Made by a program: the position numbers and the translations under genes
Assembly: GCA_012521035.1 (NCBI GenBank)
Contig: JAAYND010000145.1
Coordinates: 1-15,373 of the forward strand
Direction of reading: 5' to 3'
Source of the DNA: Methanomicrobiales archaeon
GTDB taxonomy: Archaea > Halobacteriota > Methanomicrobia > Methanomicrobiales > Methanoculleaceae
DNA length: 15,373 nucleotides
The notes under the pieces: generated by a model
Told to the model about the DNA's origin: nothing
What the model saw: the letters and a program-made list of their open reading frames with translations, nothing else
Databases searched by the model: none
In this document: positions 1-8,106 of the stretch, piece after piece
How positions within the stretch are numbered: the stretch's first letter is position 1
Layout: each line of letters opens with the position of its first letter

Positions 1-1702
1 CGCCCTGGTTGCCCACATCGGTATCATGATACGCAACACCCTCTCCTCCGTAATCAAAATCAATGAAATTGATACGGCCAGGCACCGTGTGTGCTTTATA
101 AGCCTTCTGGGCTGGATCCGGGGTTGGAGTTAGAGTGGGTGTGGGAGTAGGGGCAGGAATGCTACCGGGCCTGACAACTGCACAGTTAACAATCCTGACC
201 GCACTCGCATCGACGTCACGTGTCGTGATTCCTGTCGAACCCACCGGAAGTGTATTCGAGGTCGTCTTGACCCCTTCAACTACGACGTTTTTAGTCGATC
301 TTCCCGCTATGGTGAACGGTGTCGCCACATCGGATACAATACTCCCGGTGAACTTTGAATTGGACGCACTGTTAACCGTGACGAGGCGAGGCGCCCTGTC
401 CCCCGAGGCATGGATATCAACGTTTGAGGAAACAAAACCCACTCCCAGTGCGGGATCCCCGATCAAAGCACCGATCCCATCGATGCCGCCCGGGTTGATC
501 ATCGTGAAGTTCTTGATCTGGACATAATCGACGAGAGTTGCATAGAGACCACGACCGTGAGAGTTGATGCTTGTACAGTCTTCCATGACGATCGAGGGGT
601 TGGCATTCGTCAACTGTGACTGCACGATGAAAAATGCTGTTGGTTTCACCGCTGAGTAATCAGTCTTTCCTCGACCTGTTTCAAGATCCATGCAGTTGTA
701 CAGGTAGACACCATCAGGGTAGCTGAAGAAAAACCCATACGCACTATTCCCCTCTGCGATGCAGTTGTTGAACGTGTACTGACCTCTCGGTGCGTAGTAA
801 CCGGACCCAAAGTAGTCTTCGCCACCCAGACTGTAGGTCGCCGGGAACGGTTTTTGACCGTTGTTCCTGCTGATACAGTCGGTGAGAACGATGTCTTTCT
901 TGACAGGACCCCATTCGAAATGGAACCCGGACTCAAGAGTACCTTCAGCGATACATCCTGTTACCCGCAGGTTCTCGATATCGTTTAACTCCGCAAAGTC
1001 AAACCCGGTAACCCAGGGATTGTAGGCACTGTATCGACCGCAATTGATTGCTTTACAATCAGCGTACCGGATATTTTTGTGCACCTTGTAGTTGGTGCCC
1101 CACGAACTGTGGATAAATCCATATGTTCCGGGACTATCCGCAACCACTCTGGTAAACTCAATATCCTCAATATTCTTGTTGCCGATACCAACAGAGCGAA
1201 CGTAGAAGAGTGCCTGAATGGTACTGTCTGCAGTACCGGTGACATCCTTTACTGCATTGTGACTGGCACGGATGTACACCACGCCAGCGTCACGTGATGC
1301 CCTGTAACCAGTACCCTGAACATGGAAGTTTTCCAGCATCACATATTCAGTATCGACCCGTAAAATTCCGTCATTTGTGAACCGAATAAAGGTCTTATCA
1401 TCGCCTTTGCCTTTCAGGGTCGTATGTGCTTTGGGTAGAATACTTCCCGCACAATTGAACGTTCCTTCACTCAACTGAACGATTCCCCCGCGAGCGGGGA
1501 GGGCATTAATAGCACTTTGAATCTTCGCCTGATCGTTTGACCCACTGCAGACATAGTCCGCCTGAGCCTTCACTGTGCTGGTACTGTCGCTTGCAGCCAC
1601 GGTTATCGTGACCGTACCAGATTCTAGTGCCCCAACAGATGGAATCATGCCAAATATCAGTAGCACTGCAATAACTAGCATCACTGTTCGTTTACTTCCC
1701 AA
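1..1702 (-). CDS. Secreted right-handed beta-helix protein with C-terminal CBM6-like module (3' end outside window)
   Basis: The reading frame is open from a TTG at 1702 to the window edge (567 codons visible). I chose TTG because GAGGTGA (1713-1707) lies 4 nt upstream; the in-frame ATG at 1681 is too far from it. The N-terminus is a signal peptide: basic MGSKR, a hydrophobic core at residues 7-23 and likely cleavage near SVGA. Residues about 45-500 match the pectate-lyase-like parallel beta-helix pattern (an ADYVC...DQAKIQSAINALP opening, then repeated short strand-turn units with stacked Asn and Cys). A Pro/Thr linker follows (PAPTPTPTLTPTP, about residue 512 on), then about 30 residues with the GGEGVAYHDTD signature of CBM6-like carbohydrate-binding modules. 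An extracellular polysaccharide-binding or -cleaving role is inferred; no catalytic residues can be assigned. It is paralogous to the gene at 2192-3772. Confidence 0.8.
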   Translation of the reverse strand, partial: MGSKRTVMLVIAVLLIFGMIPSVGALESGTVTITVAASDSTSTVKAQADYVCSGSNDQAKIQSAINALPARGGIVQLSEGTFNCAGSILPKAHTTLKGKGDDKTFIRFTNDGILRVDTEYVMLENFHVQGTGYRASRDAGVVYIRASHNAVKDVTGTADSTIQALFYVRSVGIGNKNIEDIEFTRVVADSPGTYGFIHSSWGTNYKVHKNIRYADCKAINCGRYSAYNPWVTGFDFAELNDIENLRVTGCIAEGTLESGFHFEWGPVKKDIVLTDCISRNNGQKPFPATYSLGGEDYFGSGYYAPRGQYTFNNCIAEGNSAYGFFFSYPDGVYLYNCMDLETGRGKTDYSAVKPTAFFIVQSQLTNANPSIVMEDCTSINSHGRGLYATLVDYVQIKNFTMINPGGIDGIGALIGDPALGVGFVSSNVDIHASGDRAPRLVTVNSASNSKFTGSIVSDVATPFTIAGRSTKNVVVEGVKTTSNTLPVGSTGITTRDVDASAVRIVNCAVVRPGSIPAPTPTPTLTPTPDPAQKAYKAHTVPGRINFIDFDYGGEGVAYHDTDVGNQG

Positions 1703-1720
1703 TAAATCACCTCGTTCGGG

Positions 1721-1757
1721 CGATATTCACTATCAGTGAGTTATAATATAAATAACT
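1721..1757 (-). promoter_or_regulatory. Promoter with nested palindromes upstream of the first beta-helix gene
   Basis: On the minus strand a TATA-like box (TTTATATTATA, 1752-1742) lies about 26 bp before a predicted start site near 1721, giving a short leader that includes the Shine-Dalgarno sequence. The box is flanked by an inverted repeat, AGTTAT (1739-1744) and ATAACT (1752-1757). A second hyphenated palindrome, TCACT-ATC-AGTGA (1727-1739), fills the space between TATA box and start site. Such a position suits an archaeal repressor operator. Promoter assignment is by eye. Confidence 0.5.
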
Positions 1758-2191
1758 ATTTATTTCGTTTTGATAATATAAACTACAAAAATCCAATATT
1801 TGATAGATTTGCATGGAATAAATTTGAAATTAAACCGAATTATACTATAAACATAAAGAAAATACATATATACTAAAATTTTATCTATTGATGGGACAGC
1901 AGAGACTTGCATACGACCCTATAGCCATCCAGGAAATCATCTCTGCGCGAGTACGGGTCAGTATGTGGCACGACGGTTCTGCAGAAGCTTGAAGATGGCT
2001 GATTATCATCTGAACTTCAAGTATACCCGACGAAAAAGAGGCGACACTTTTTCATACGAAACTCTCATGACGCGAGAAGATGGTGGGTGTGCTTATCCGG
2101 CAAGTATAGACATTCCTCCTCCGGGTTCACTTCAGGATCAATAGGAGGCGCCTCTGCGAAATATTCTCAGTTTTTATAACGCCTCCCGGGG
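1758..2191. other. Intergenic region, AT-rich half then gene-free half
   Basis: Positions 1758-1890 are strikingly AT-rich compared with the GC-rich genes around them and hold only upstream promoter sequence. Positions 1891-2191 return to mixed composition. A 33-codon frame (1891-1992) and a 49-codon frame (1995-2144) occur on the plus strand in different frames. Neither has a convincing Shine-Dalgarno sequence or recognisable family, so they are not called as genes. The region could be the decayed remnant of an insertion between the two paralogs, but nothing specific supports this. Confidence 0.5.
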
Positions 2192-3772
2192 TCACACATA
2201 AGACCGGTCATCCTGATCCAGTTGAACGATAGAATAGCCAGATTGAATCTTCATGGTTACTGCTGGACTTCCATGAACCGTTCCATCAACGAGAACCGGA
2301 TTTTCAACATCCGACACGATAGTTCCAGTGATCCTGGAGTTTGTTGCACCGTTCACACTGACGAGTGTCTTTACCGCATTTCCTGTCGCATGCACATCAA
2401 ACACGGAATTAACCACATGCCCTCCCAGTGCCGGATCTCCTATCAGGGCGCCGATCCCATCAATGCCACCCGGGTTGACCATTGTGAAATTCCTGACCTG
2501 AACGTGATCGACGAGCGTTGCATAGAGACCACGACCATGGGAATTGATGCTGGTACAGTCCTCCATGACGATCGAGGGGTTGGCATCCGTCAACTGTGAC
2601 TGCACTATGAAGAACGCTGTCGGTTTTACCGCTGAATAATCGGTCTTTCCCCCGCCTGTTTCAAAGTCCATGCAGCTGTGCAGGTAGACCCCGTCGGGGT
2701 AGCTGAGGAAGAACCCATACGCACTATTCCCCTCTGCGATGCAGTTGTTGAACGTGTACTGACCTCTCGGTGCGTAGTAACCACACCCGAAGTAATTCTC
2801 GTTACTCAGACTGTAGGTCGCCGGGAACGGTTTTTGACCGTTGTTTCTGCTGATGCAGTCAGTAAGGATGACGTCCCTCTTGACGGGACCCCACTCAAAG
2901 TGGAATCCGGACTCAAAAGAACCCTCAGCGATACATCGGGTCACCCGAAGGTTCTCGATGTCGTTTAACTCTGCGAAATCAAACCCGGTTACCCAGGGAT
3001 TGTAGGCACTGTATCGACCACAATTTATTGCTTTACAATCAGTGTATCGGATATTCTTGTGCACCTTATGGTTGGTGTCCCACGAGCTGTGAAGAAATCC
3101 AAACGTCCCGGGCTCATCGGCCACACAACCGGTGAACGTAATGTACTCAATATTCTTATTATATTCCTTAGTAGAATGCACACAAAATACAGCCTGGATG
3201 GAGTTATCCGCTGTGGCGGTGATGTTCCTGATCCCTATATGGCTTGCCGTGATATACAGAACACCCATGTGTACTGATCTCCCGGAATAGCCAGAACCGG
3301 TCACCCGGAAACCTTCCAGCAAGATAAAGTCGTCTTTTAACCAGATCAAACCGCTATTTGTAAAGACAAGATGAGTGGTCTGATCACCCTTACCCTTCAG
3401 GATCGTATGCGTACGGGGCAGGACGCTTCCCGCACAATTGAATGTCCCTTCAGTCAACTGGACGGTCCCACCTCTGGCGGGAAGAGCATCAATCGCAGCC
3501 TGAATCTCATGTTGATCGTCAATACCATCACAAATATAGTCTGCTCTGGATTTCGATGCTGCACTGCTATCATTCGCTGCAACAGTGATTGTGAATTCTG
3601 TCATCGCTGACACTCCGGAAGTCAGTATCCCCGGTTCTCGTAGGCCAGAGGGATCCAGTTCCCATGGCTGGAGGTGCAGGAATAGCATGACAACGCACAT
3701 GGCTACTACCATGATGATTACGGCAACATACACGCATCCTCCTCTCTCTCCGGAACGCTGCAACACGGACAT
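2192..3772 (-). CDS. Membrane-anchored right-handed beta-helix protein
   Basis: 526 residues from ATG at 3772, with GGAG (3787-3784) 11 nt upstream. The N-terminus holds one strong hydrophobic segment (about residues 13-34, VYVAVIIMVVAMCVVMLFLHL) after a basic start, without an obvious cleavage site, so a type II membrane anchor with the bulk outside is likely. From about residue 60 it aligns along its length with the protein at 1-1702: the same ADYIC...DDQHEIQAAIDALPA opening, the same parallel beta-helix spacing, and nearly identical central blocks such as NPWVTGFDFAEL and FHFEWGPV. It ends after the helix (QLDQDDRSYV), with no Pro/Thr linker or carbohydrate-binding module. It probably arose by tandem duplication. 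A surface or polysaccharide-related role is inferred; the enzyme activity is unknown. Confidence 0.8.
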   Translation of the reverse strand: MSVLQRSGERGGCVYVAVIIMVVAMCVVMLFLHLQPWELDPSGLREPGILTSGVSAMTEFTITVAANDSSAASKSRADYICDGIDDQHEIQAAIDALPARGGTVQLTEGTFNCAGSVLPRTHTILKGKGDQTTHLVFTNSGLIWLKDDFILLEGFRVTGSGYSGRSVHMGVLYITASHIGIRNITATADNSIQAVFCVHSTKEYNKNIEYITFTGCVADEPGTFGFLHSSWDTNHKVHKNIRYTDCKAINCGRYSAYNPWVTGFDFAELNDIENLRVTRCIAEGSFESGFHFEWGPVKRDVILTDCISRNNGQKPFPATYSLSNENYFGCGYYAPRGQYTFNNCIAEGNSAYGFFLSYPDGVYLHSCMDFETGGGKTDYSAVKPTAFFIVQSQLTDANPSIVMEDCTSINSHGRGLYATLVDHVQVRNFTMVNPGGIDGIGALIGDPALGGHVVNSVFDVHATGNAVKTLVSVNGATNSRITGTIVSDVENPVLVDGTVHGSPAVTMKIQSGYSIVQLDQDDRSYV

Positions 3773-4423
3773 GGTGTTTTTATCTCCTGCTTATCTCCTC
3801 AAACGCTGTTACTGAACCATGTGATGATTCCTTCCCCTCTGTGATTCTGACCTCCACACGGCATCGCGAGATGATGATCCGCAGCGCAAGATCGTCGATG
3901 CTGGATATCGCCACCTACCCATGACTGGAAGGCAGACCCCTGTCGGGAGGGGATAGTCTGATACCTGCTCAATTGGAAAATCTCTCTAGTGCGGGCAGCA
4001 TCATGCTTAACCTATGAAAAATTCTGATCTCATCTTCATGGAAAAGATCACCTCTATAATTCATGCCAGCGTTATATCCGGGCCGCCCAATATCGGAACT
4101 TTCGACCCTCCCCAGAGGACAGAACGAAGTGTCCCACCCTGCGTTGCCACCCAGATTCATAGCCCCCATAATGCTCAGGTACCATTTAACAGTTTAGGGT
4201 GGAGAGAGCGGACTCTACTTTATGAGCAGGAAACAGAGTATGCACATCTCCATTTACAGTTAATGTGGCCCAGCAGACTCTCTCTTGCCAGATGATCGTC
4301 GTTTGTTTTAAGGGAAAATTATCTCGCATCCCCCGATACGAGACTTCAGATTCATGAATACCGCCTGTATCACAAAAATAGCGTGGATGAGTGTTGAAAA
4401 TTGGGATCAGAGGGAGAGCCTTC
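3773..4423. other. 650-bp region with no recognised gene
   Basis: It lies between two minus-strand genes: upstream of the second beta-helix gene and downstream of arcS. It contains the Shine-Dalgarno sequence of the former (3784-3787). Several short frames exist, for example a 66-codon minus-strand frame at 3969-4169 and a 93-codon plus-strand frame at 4014-4295. None shows a known motif, a good ribosome site or a supporting promoter. A T-tract on the minus strand just beyond arcS (about 4396-4400) may help end that operon. I see no tRNA, terminal inverted repeat or transposase motif. Confidence 0.5.
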
Positions 4424-6064
4424 CTACTCCTCCATTCTCTTCGTCTTCCGCACCCTCACCGCGACCCCGCGCTTCGACCGGAGCATCTCGTCCGCCCCCA
4501 TCATCGCCCGGCCGGTGGCAACCGCGAGCGGTCCTTCCACGAAGACCTCATCACCCTCCCGTATCCGGGGATCGCAGTCCACGACACCGGGGGCGAGGAC
4601 ATCGCCCTGCGGCACGAACGCATCGATCCTGACCCGGTAGCCCTCCGGGATCATCCGCCACCCCTCAAACGTCGGGCGGAAGAGTCCGGTCCCTTCGTCG
4701 ACGCTGAAGAGCTGCTGTCTTCCGCGGAGGACCGCCATCTGCATGCTCCTGCCCCGGAGGGAGAGTCCTTTTGTGTTGATATCGGTCGCGAACTGCCAGG
4801 AGACCGTGCCCCGGATGGTGTCTGTCTGCACCCGGCGCTCTCCCTCAAGGGCGGCAGAGAGCGCCGCAAGCGACTCCGGCGACGTCGGGTGGCCCCGGCA
4901 TGTCACCTCGAGATCGATACCGCAGGTCTCTGCCGCCATCTCCGCGACGGTGAGCGCCCCTCCGTCGAGGTGGGCGATCACCCGGTTATAGGGGTGCGCG
5001 GCAAAGTAGCGGGCGAGTATATCAGCGATAAAGGCGCACTCCTCCCGGTCCCAGTAGCCGGTCACCGGCACGTCGTAGTGGCCGGCCGGGTAGACCCGCT
5101 CAAGTTCCCGGGGCACGAGGCCGAGCGGCGATGTGACGATCAGTTCATGCGCCCGCCGGTTCACCGTGCTCATGAAGAGCCGGTGGCTCCGTGAGAAGGA
5201 GTAGGGTTTCCGCGCTGAGCAGGGGAGGAGGACCGCAACATCGGTCCGGGAGGGGATGAACCGCTCGATCACCCGGTCAGCGAACCGCCGGATCTCGGCC
5301 CGGTTCTGTGACTCGACTGTGTTGGCATGCATCGGCACCGCCCGCGCCACCGGGAGGGAGCGCTCCATAAACTCGTAGTTCTGGTCAAGGAACCGGAGGA
5401 TGCCGACCTGTGCGGCGCTTGCGCGGCACCGCGCCTCCATCAGTTCCCGGAGCCTCCCGGCTTCGATGTAGTGGCGCACGAGCGCGATCTCACGGTCAAG
5501 CGCGATGCGGTTGTGCTGCGCAAGGTCGCCGGCCCGGCAGCCCTCACACCCGCAGACCCCGGTCTCCATCATCGAGGCGGAGAACTCTCCTTCCGGCAGA
5601 CAGAATCTTTTCTGTGCTGACGCAAGGTCGACGGCGCGGTAGTCGAAGAGGTCAAAGCCTGAGTATATGAGGAGGCAGGCGGTCGAGGGGAGCGCCACTG
5701 CCGGTGCGTACCACGCGGTATCCGGCGGGACATCCTCCTTCAGACCGGCGAGCCATGTTGCGTAGTTCCTCGGATTATTGAGCACCGTATGCCAGTTTGA
5801 GACCAGTGTGCAGTCGCCTGACTGCGGTGCTTCCGGGGCGAGCGGGTGGACAGCCACCGGTTGCTCCCCCCCTCCTGAGGAGAAGAAGTCCCTGACGAAC
5901 GCCTTCCCCGAGGAGAGAGGGACGTTTGAGAGCGCCCGCCCATCGAGCGCGGGGAAGAGAGCATCGGTATCGAGGGTGGCAGGGAGAGAGAGGATCTCTC
6001 CATCGTGCTCAAACGTCCCCATCCGCGCGAGACCATCGCGCTTCACTGCCTCATACCTGCTCAT
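4424..6064 (-). CDS. arcS: Archaeosine synthase ArcS (TgtA2)
   Basis: ArcS acts after TgtA on preQ0-containing tRNA (position 15, D-loop). In the known pathway it links lysine to preQ0, and a radical-SAM partner (RaSEA) completes archaeosine. I chose ATG 6064 over upstream in-frame starts because GGAGGTG sits just before it; this gives 546 residues. The N-terminal half is a degenerate TGT-like barrel with a Cys-x-Cys-x2-Cys cluster at residues 171-176 and His184, probably zinc-binding. The ArcS hallmark PCSARKPYSFSRSH is at 281-294. The last ~70 residues (about 475-545, ending in a basic tail) look like a PUA RNA-binding domain. The start overlaps the end of tgtA by 14 nt, indicating one transcript and translational coupling. 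Confidence 0.93.
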   Translation of the reverse strand: MSRYEAVKRDGLARMGTFEHDGEILSLPATLDTDALFPALDGRALSNVPLSSGKAFVRDFFSSGGGEQPVAVHPLAPEAPQSGDCTLVSNWHTVLNNPRNYATWLAGLKEDVPPDTAWYAPAVALPSTACLLIYSGFDLFDYRAVDLASAQKRFCLPEGEFSASMMETGVCGCEGCRAGDLAQHNRIALDREIALVRHYIEAGRLRELMEARCRASAAQVGILRFLDQNYEFMERSLPVARAVPMHANTVESQNRAEIRRFADRVIERFIPSRTDVAVLLPCSARKPYSFSRSHRLFMSTVNRRAHELIVTSPLGLVPRELERVYPAGHYDVPVTGYWDREECAFIADILARYFAAHPYNRVIAHLDGGALTVAEMAAETCGIDLEVTCRGHPTSPESLAALSAALEGERRVQTDTIRGTVSWQFATDINTKGLSLRGRSMQMAVLRGRQQLFSVDEGTGLFRPTFEGWRMIPEGYRVRIDAFVPQGDVLAPGVVDCDPRIREGDEVFVEGPLAVATGRAMMGADEMLRSKRGVAVRVRKTKRMEE

Positions 6065-7502
6065 GGTACACCTCCGCTCCGGGGACTTCCTCGCGGACGA
6101 TCTCTGCCCACGCATCACCACACCGGATGGCAAACCGGCTCGTCGGGTGCCCTTCCATCAGGGCACGGATACCGACGCACCCGGACCTGACCATATCCAC
6201 ATCCCAATCCGGAACCTCGCTCTGGCCGATCGGGAACGTCTCCGCAAGTTCCACAGGGTATGGCCCGAAGGGGGGCTTGAAGTTCAGCACTGTGTCAAAC
6301 CCGGGGATCTCTCTGCCGTCAAACGAGATCAGTACCCGTTCCCCGACGGAGATGCGGGGAATGACCCTGTGGTAGCGCAGCACCTCGGTCCGCCGGCAGG
6401 TCTCCGACCCGCAGTAGAAGAACCGGCGCTTGGAGATGCTGTCGTAGCGCTCGAGTTCGGGTGTATGGGCGAGGAGTTTCCGGTAACCGGCGAGGAGGCG
6501 TGGGTGGCTCCGGCACCGCTCGTCGACCACCTCCCAGAGTGTCCCATCCTGGATCGCCTGCCTGATGCGGGCGATCTCTGCAAGGGTGACATGGAGGTTA
6601 TGGAGAGCGAGCAGCCGCTCCCGGTCATCGGACCGGCGGAGTTCATCAGCGGTCATCGACCGGCAGACTCTGCAGGAGCAGGGAAGTTCTGCGAGTTCAT
6701 CGATCTTGTAGCTCCCGTGCGGGGTGATATAACGCCCTTCCCGGGCGAAGAGGGCGTATGCGGCTGAGTCGAAGAGGTCGCATCCCATAGCGACGGCGAG
6801 GGCGAACATCGACGGGTGGCCGGCACCGAAGAGGTGGATGGCAGTCGCCGGGGAGAGACCGCGTTTGGCCGCGAGGACGACCTCCACCAGGTCCTGGTAG
6901 CGGTAGTTCTCCATCAGCGGCACAACGGCGCCGATCGGGCAAAACGATATCCCGAGATCCTGGACGGCGCGACCGGCCTCTTCGCGGAGGTCGGGGAAGA
7001 TCCCGCCCTGCACCGGTCCTGCGAGGTTTGCGTCCGGGAAGATCTCGCGAGCCTCCCGGATCCGGTCCATGGTGGTCGCGAGCTCCCGGCCCGCCCTCTC
7101 CCTGCCTGCATCCGGCGGGGTAGGGATATCCAGGGGGACTATGATATCGCTTCCTATCGCCTGCTGGAACTCGAGTGTCTCCCGGTTGTTCACCTCGACT
7201 TCGCCGTAGACCGAGAGCTGAAACGATCCGGAGTCGGTCATGATGACACCGTCGAAGTCGAGGACGCTGTGGAGCCCCTCAGTGAGTGCTCTGTCGCAGA
7301 ACTCCGTGCTCCGTCGGAAGATGTAGGCGTTCGTGATCAGGGCCTCGACCCCCATCTCCTGCATCTCGCGCGGGGTCACCAGGGGAAGGTGAGGGTTGAT
7401 GACCGGGAGGAGCGCGGGCGTCCGGACCGCCTTACCGTTCACCCTGAGCTTGCCGACCCTTCCGGCGATATCTTTGTGTATGACTTCAAAAGTGATTGTC
7501 AT
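6051..7502 (-). CDS. tgtA: Archaeosine tRNA-guanine transglycosylase TgtA
   Basis: Exchanges guanine 15 of archaeal tRNA for preQ0, the first step of archaeosine formation. The 483 residues show the TGT barrel signatures: MTDSGSFQ with Asp90, GPVQGGIFPDLR at 162-173, and GCDLFDSAAYA with Asp245, the position known as the nucleophile in archaeal TGTs. The zinc site is CSCRVC (Cys275, 277, 280) with His301 in LHNL. Length and C-terminus indicate that the catalytic domain and intermediate domains are present but the PUA domain of longer archaeal TGTs is absent; a PUA-like domain is instead seen in ArcS. The start ATG overlaps the stop of the AMMECR1 gene as ATGA (7502-7499), and the end overlaps arcS by 14 nt. 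Confidence 0.95.
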   Translation of the reverse strand: MTITFEVIHKDIAGRVGKLRVNGKAVRTPALLPVINPHLPLVTPREMQEMGVEALITNAYIFRRSTEFCDRALTEGLHSVLDFDGVIMTDSGSFQLSVYGEVEVNNRETLEFQQAIGSDIIVPLDIPTPPDAGRERAGRELATTMDRIREAREIFPDANLAGPVQGGIFPDLREEAGRAVQDLGISFCPIGAVVPLMENYRYQDLVEVVLAAKRGLSPATAIHLFGAGHPSMFALAVAMGCDLFDSAAYALFAREGRYITPHGSYKIDELAELPCSCRVCRSMTADELRRSDDRERLLALHNLHVTLAEIARIRQAIQDGTLWEVVDERCRSHPRLLAGYRKLLAHTPELERYDSISKRRFFYCGSETCRRTEVLRYHRVIPRISVGERVLISFDGREIPGFDTVLNFKPPFGPYPVELAETFPIGQSEVPDWDVDMVRSGCVGIRALMEGHPTSRFAIRCGDAWAEIVREEVPGAEVYHEQV

Positions 7503-8071
7503 TCGGGGTAAACCGCCTTTTCGTTGAATATCTGCCCCTCAAAGACCTGTATGGTGACGTCATCGCGCCTCCAGCATCCGACCGGGAGTCCTGCCTTGAG
7601 GCATGTCTGGTCGAGGAACTCGGCACTGGTCCAGCCGTACTCCGCCGGAACCTGCGGGAGGAGAAGGCCGCCTCTACCGAGACCGCTGACGATCAGGCCG
7701 TGCCTCCCGACCTCGATACAGCCAGGTCGCTCTTCCGGGGGGCAATCGAGCTCCCGGGGTTCTGTGAGCACCGTCACCTCGAGATCGATATCACCGAGTT
7801 CTCGCGAAGATACGGGCATGAAACGAGGGTCTTCAAGGGCTGCTGATACGGCCGCCTCGACGATCGCCTCACCGAGTAGCGCTGTAGGGTACGGGAGGCC
7901 GATGCATCCGCGGAGTTGCCCCTGCCGCGTGATTGTGACAAAGACACCGCGCTTCTCCTGAAATACCGCCGGGAAGTTCTGTAGTGGCATTCTCCGATCA
8001 CCTCTTACGGCTCGCTCGATGCTGTTCCTCGCCAGATCCACTGCAACTTTACCTTCTTTTGGGGTCAGCAT
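7499..8071 (-). CDS. AMMECR1-family protein
   Basis: 190 residues from ATG 8071, which matches the usual start of archaeal AMMECR1 proteins (MLTPKEGKVAVDLAR). The highly conserved LRGCIG motif is at 53-58, followed by the family pattern EAAVSAALEDPRF (72-84), DIDLEVTVL (94-102) and the GLLLPQVPAEYGW region (135-147). The single AMMECR1 domain fills the protein. The biochemical role is unknown; the conserved motif suggests a catalytic or ligand pocket. The stop codon overlaps the tgtA start by 4 nt, so it is translationally coupled to archaeosine synthesis. A weak TATA-like stretch around 8098-8109 on the minus strand could give it its own near-leaderless promoter; alternatively it is read through from the archaellin-like gene 35 nt upstream. 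Confidence 0.92.
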   Translation of the reverse strand: MLTPKEGKVAVDLARNSIERAVRGDRRMPLQNFPAVFQEKRGVFVTITRQGQLRGCIGLPYPTALLGEAIVEAAVSAALEDPRFMPVSSRELGDIDLEVTVLTEPRELDCPPEERPGCIEVGRHGLIVSGLGRGGLLLPQVPAEYGWTSAEFLDQTCLKAGLPVGCWRRDDVTIQVFEGQIFNEKAVYPE

Positions 8072-8106
8072 TGCTATCAGAATGGATCGTGAGGCATTGA
8101 ATACTT

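Noticed and set aside
1995..2144. 49-codon frame with a YHLNFKYTRRKRGDTF segment, faintly like the start of an IS200-type transposase
   Set aside because: The resemblance is a few aromatic and basic residues only; no catalytic HUH or Tyr motif follows, and it has no ribosome site.
2222..3815. Several 70-125 codon plus-strand frames opposite the second beta-helix gene
   Set aside because: Similar antisense frames occur opposite the first copy at the same offset, as expected from shared coding sequence rather than real genes.
3969..4169. 66-codon minus-strand frame in the gene-free region
   Set aside because: No recognisable family, ribosome site or promoter; length is within chance expectation.
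4391..5194. Long plus-strand frame of 267 codons opposite arcS
   Set aside because: It is antisense to a well-supported arcS gene. Its Arg/Pro/His-rich composition is typical of the mirror frame of a GC-rich gene, and no motif is seen.
5778..6767. Plus-strand frame of 329 codons opposite arcS and tgtA
   Set aside because: It spans the overlap of two confidently identified minus-strand genes and shows no family pattern or promoter.
6816..7511. Plus-strand frame of 231 codons opposite tgtA
   Set aside because: Mirror of conserved tgtA codons; no ribosome site or recognisable domain.
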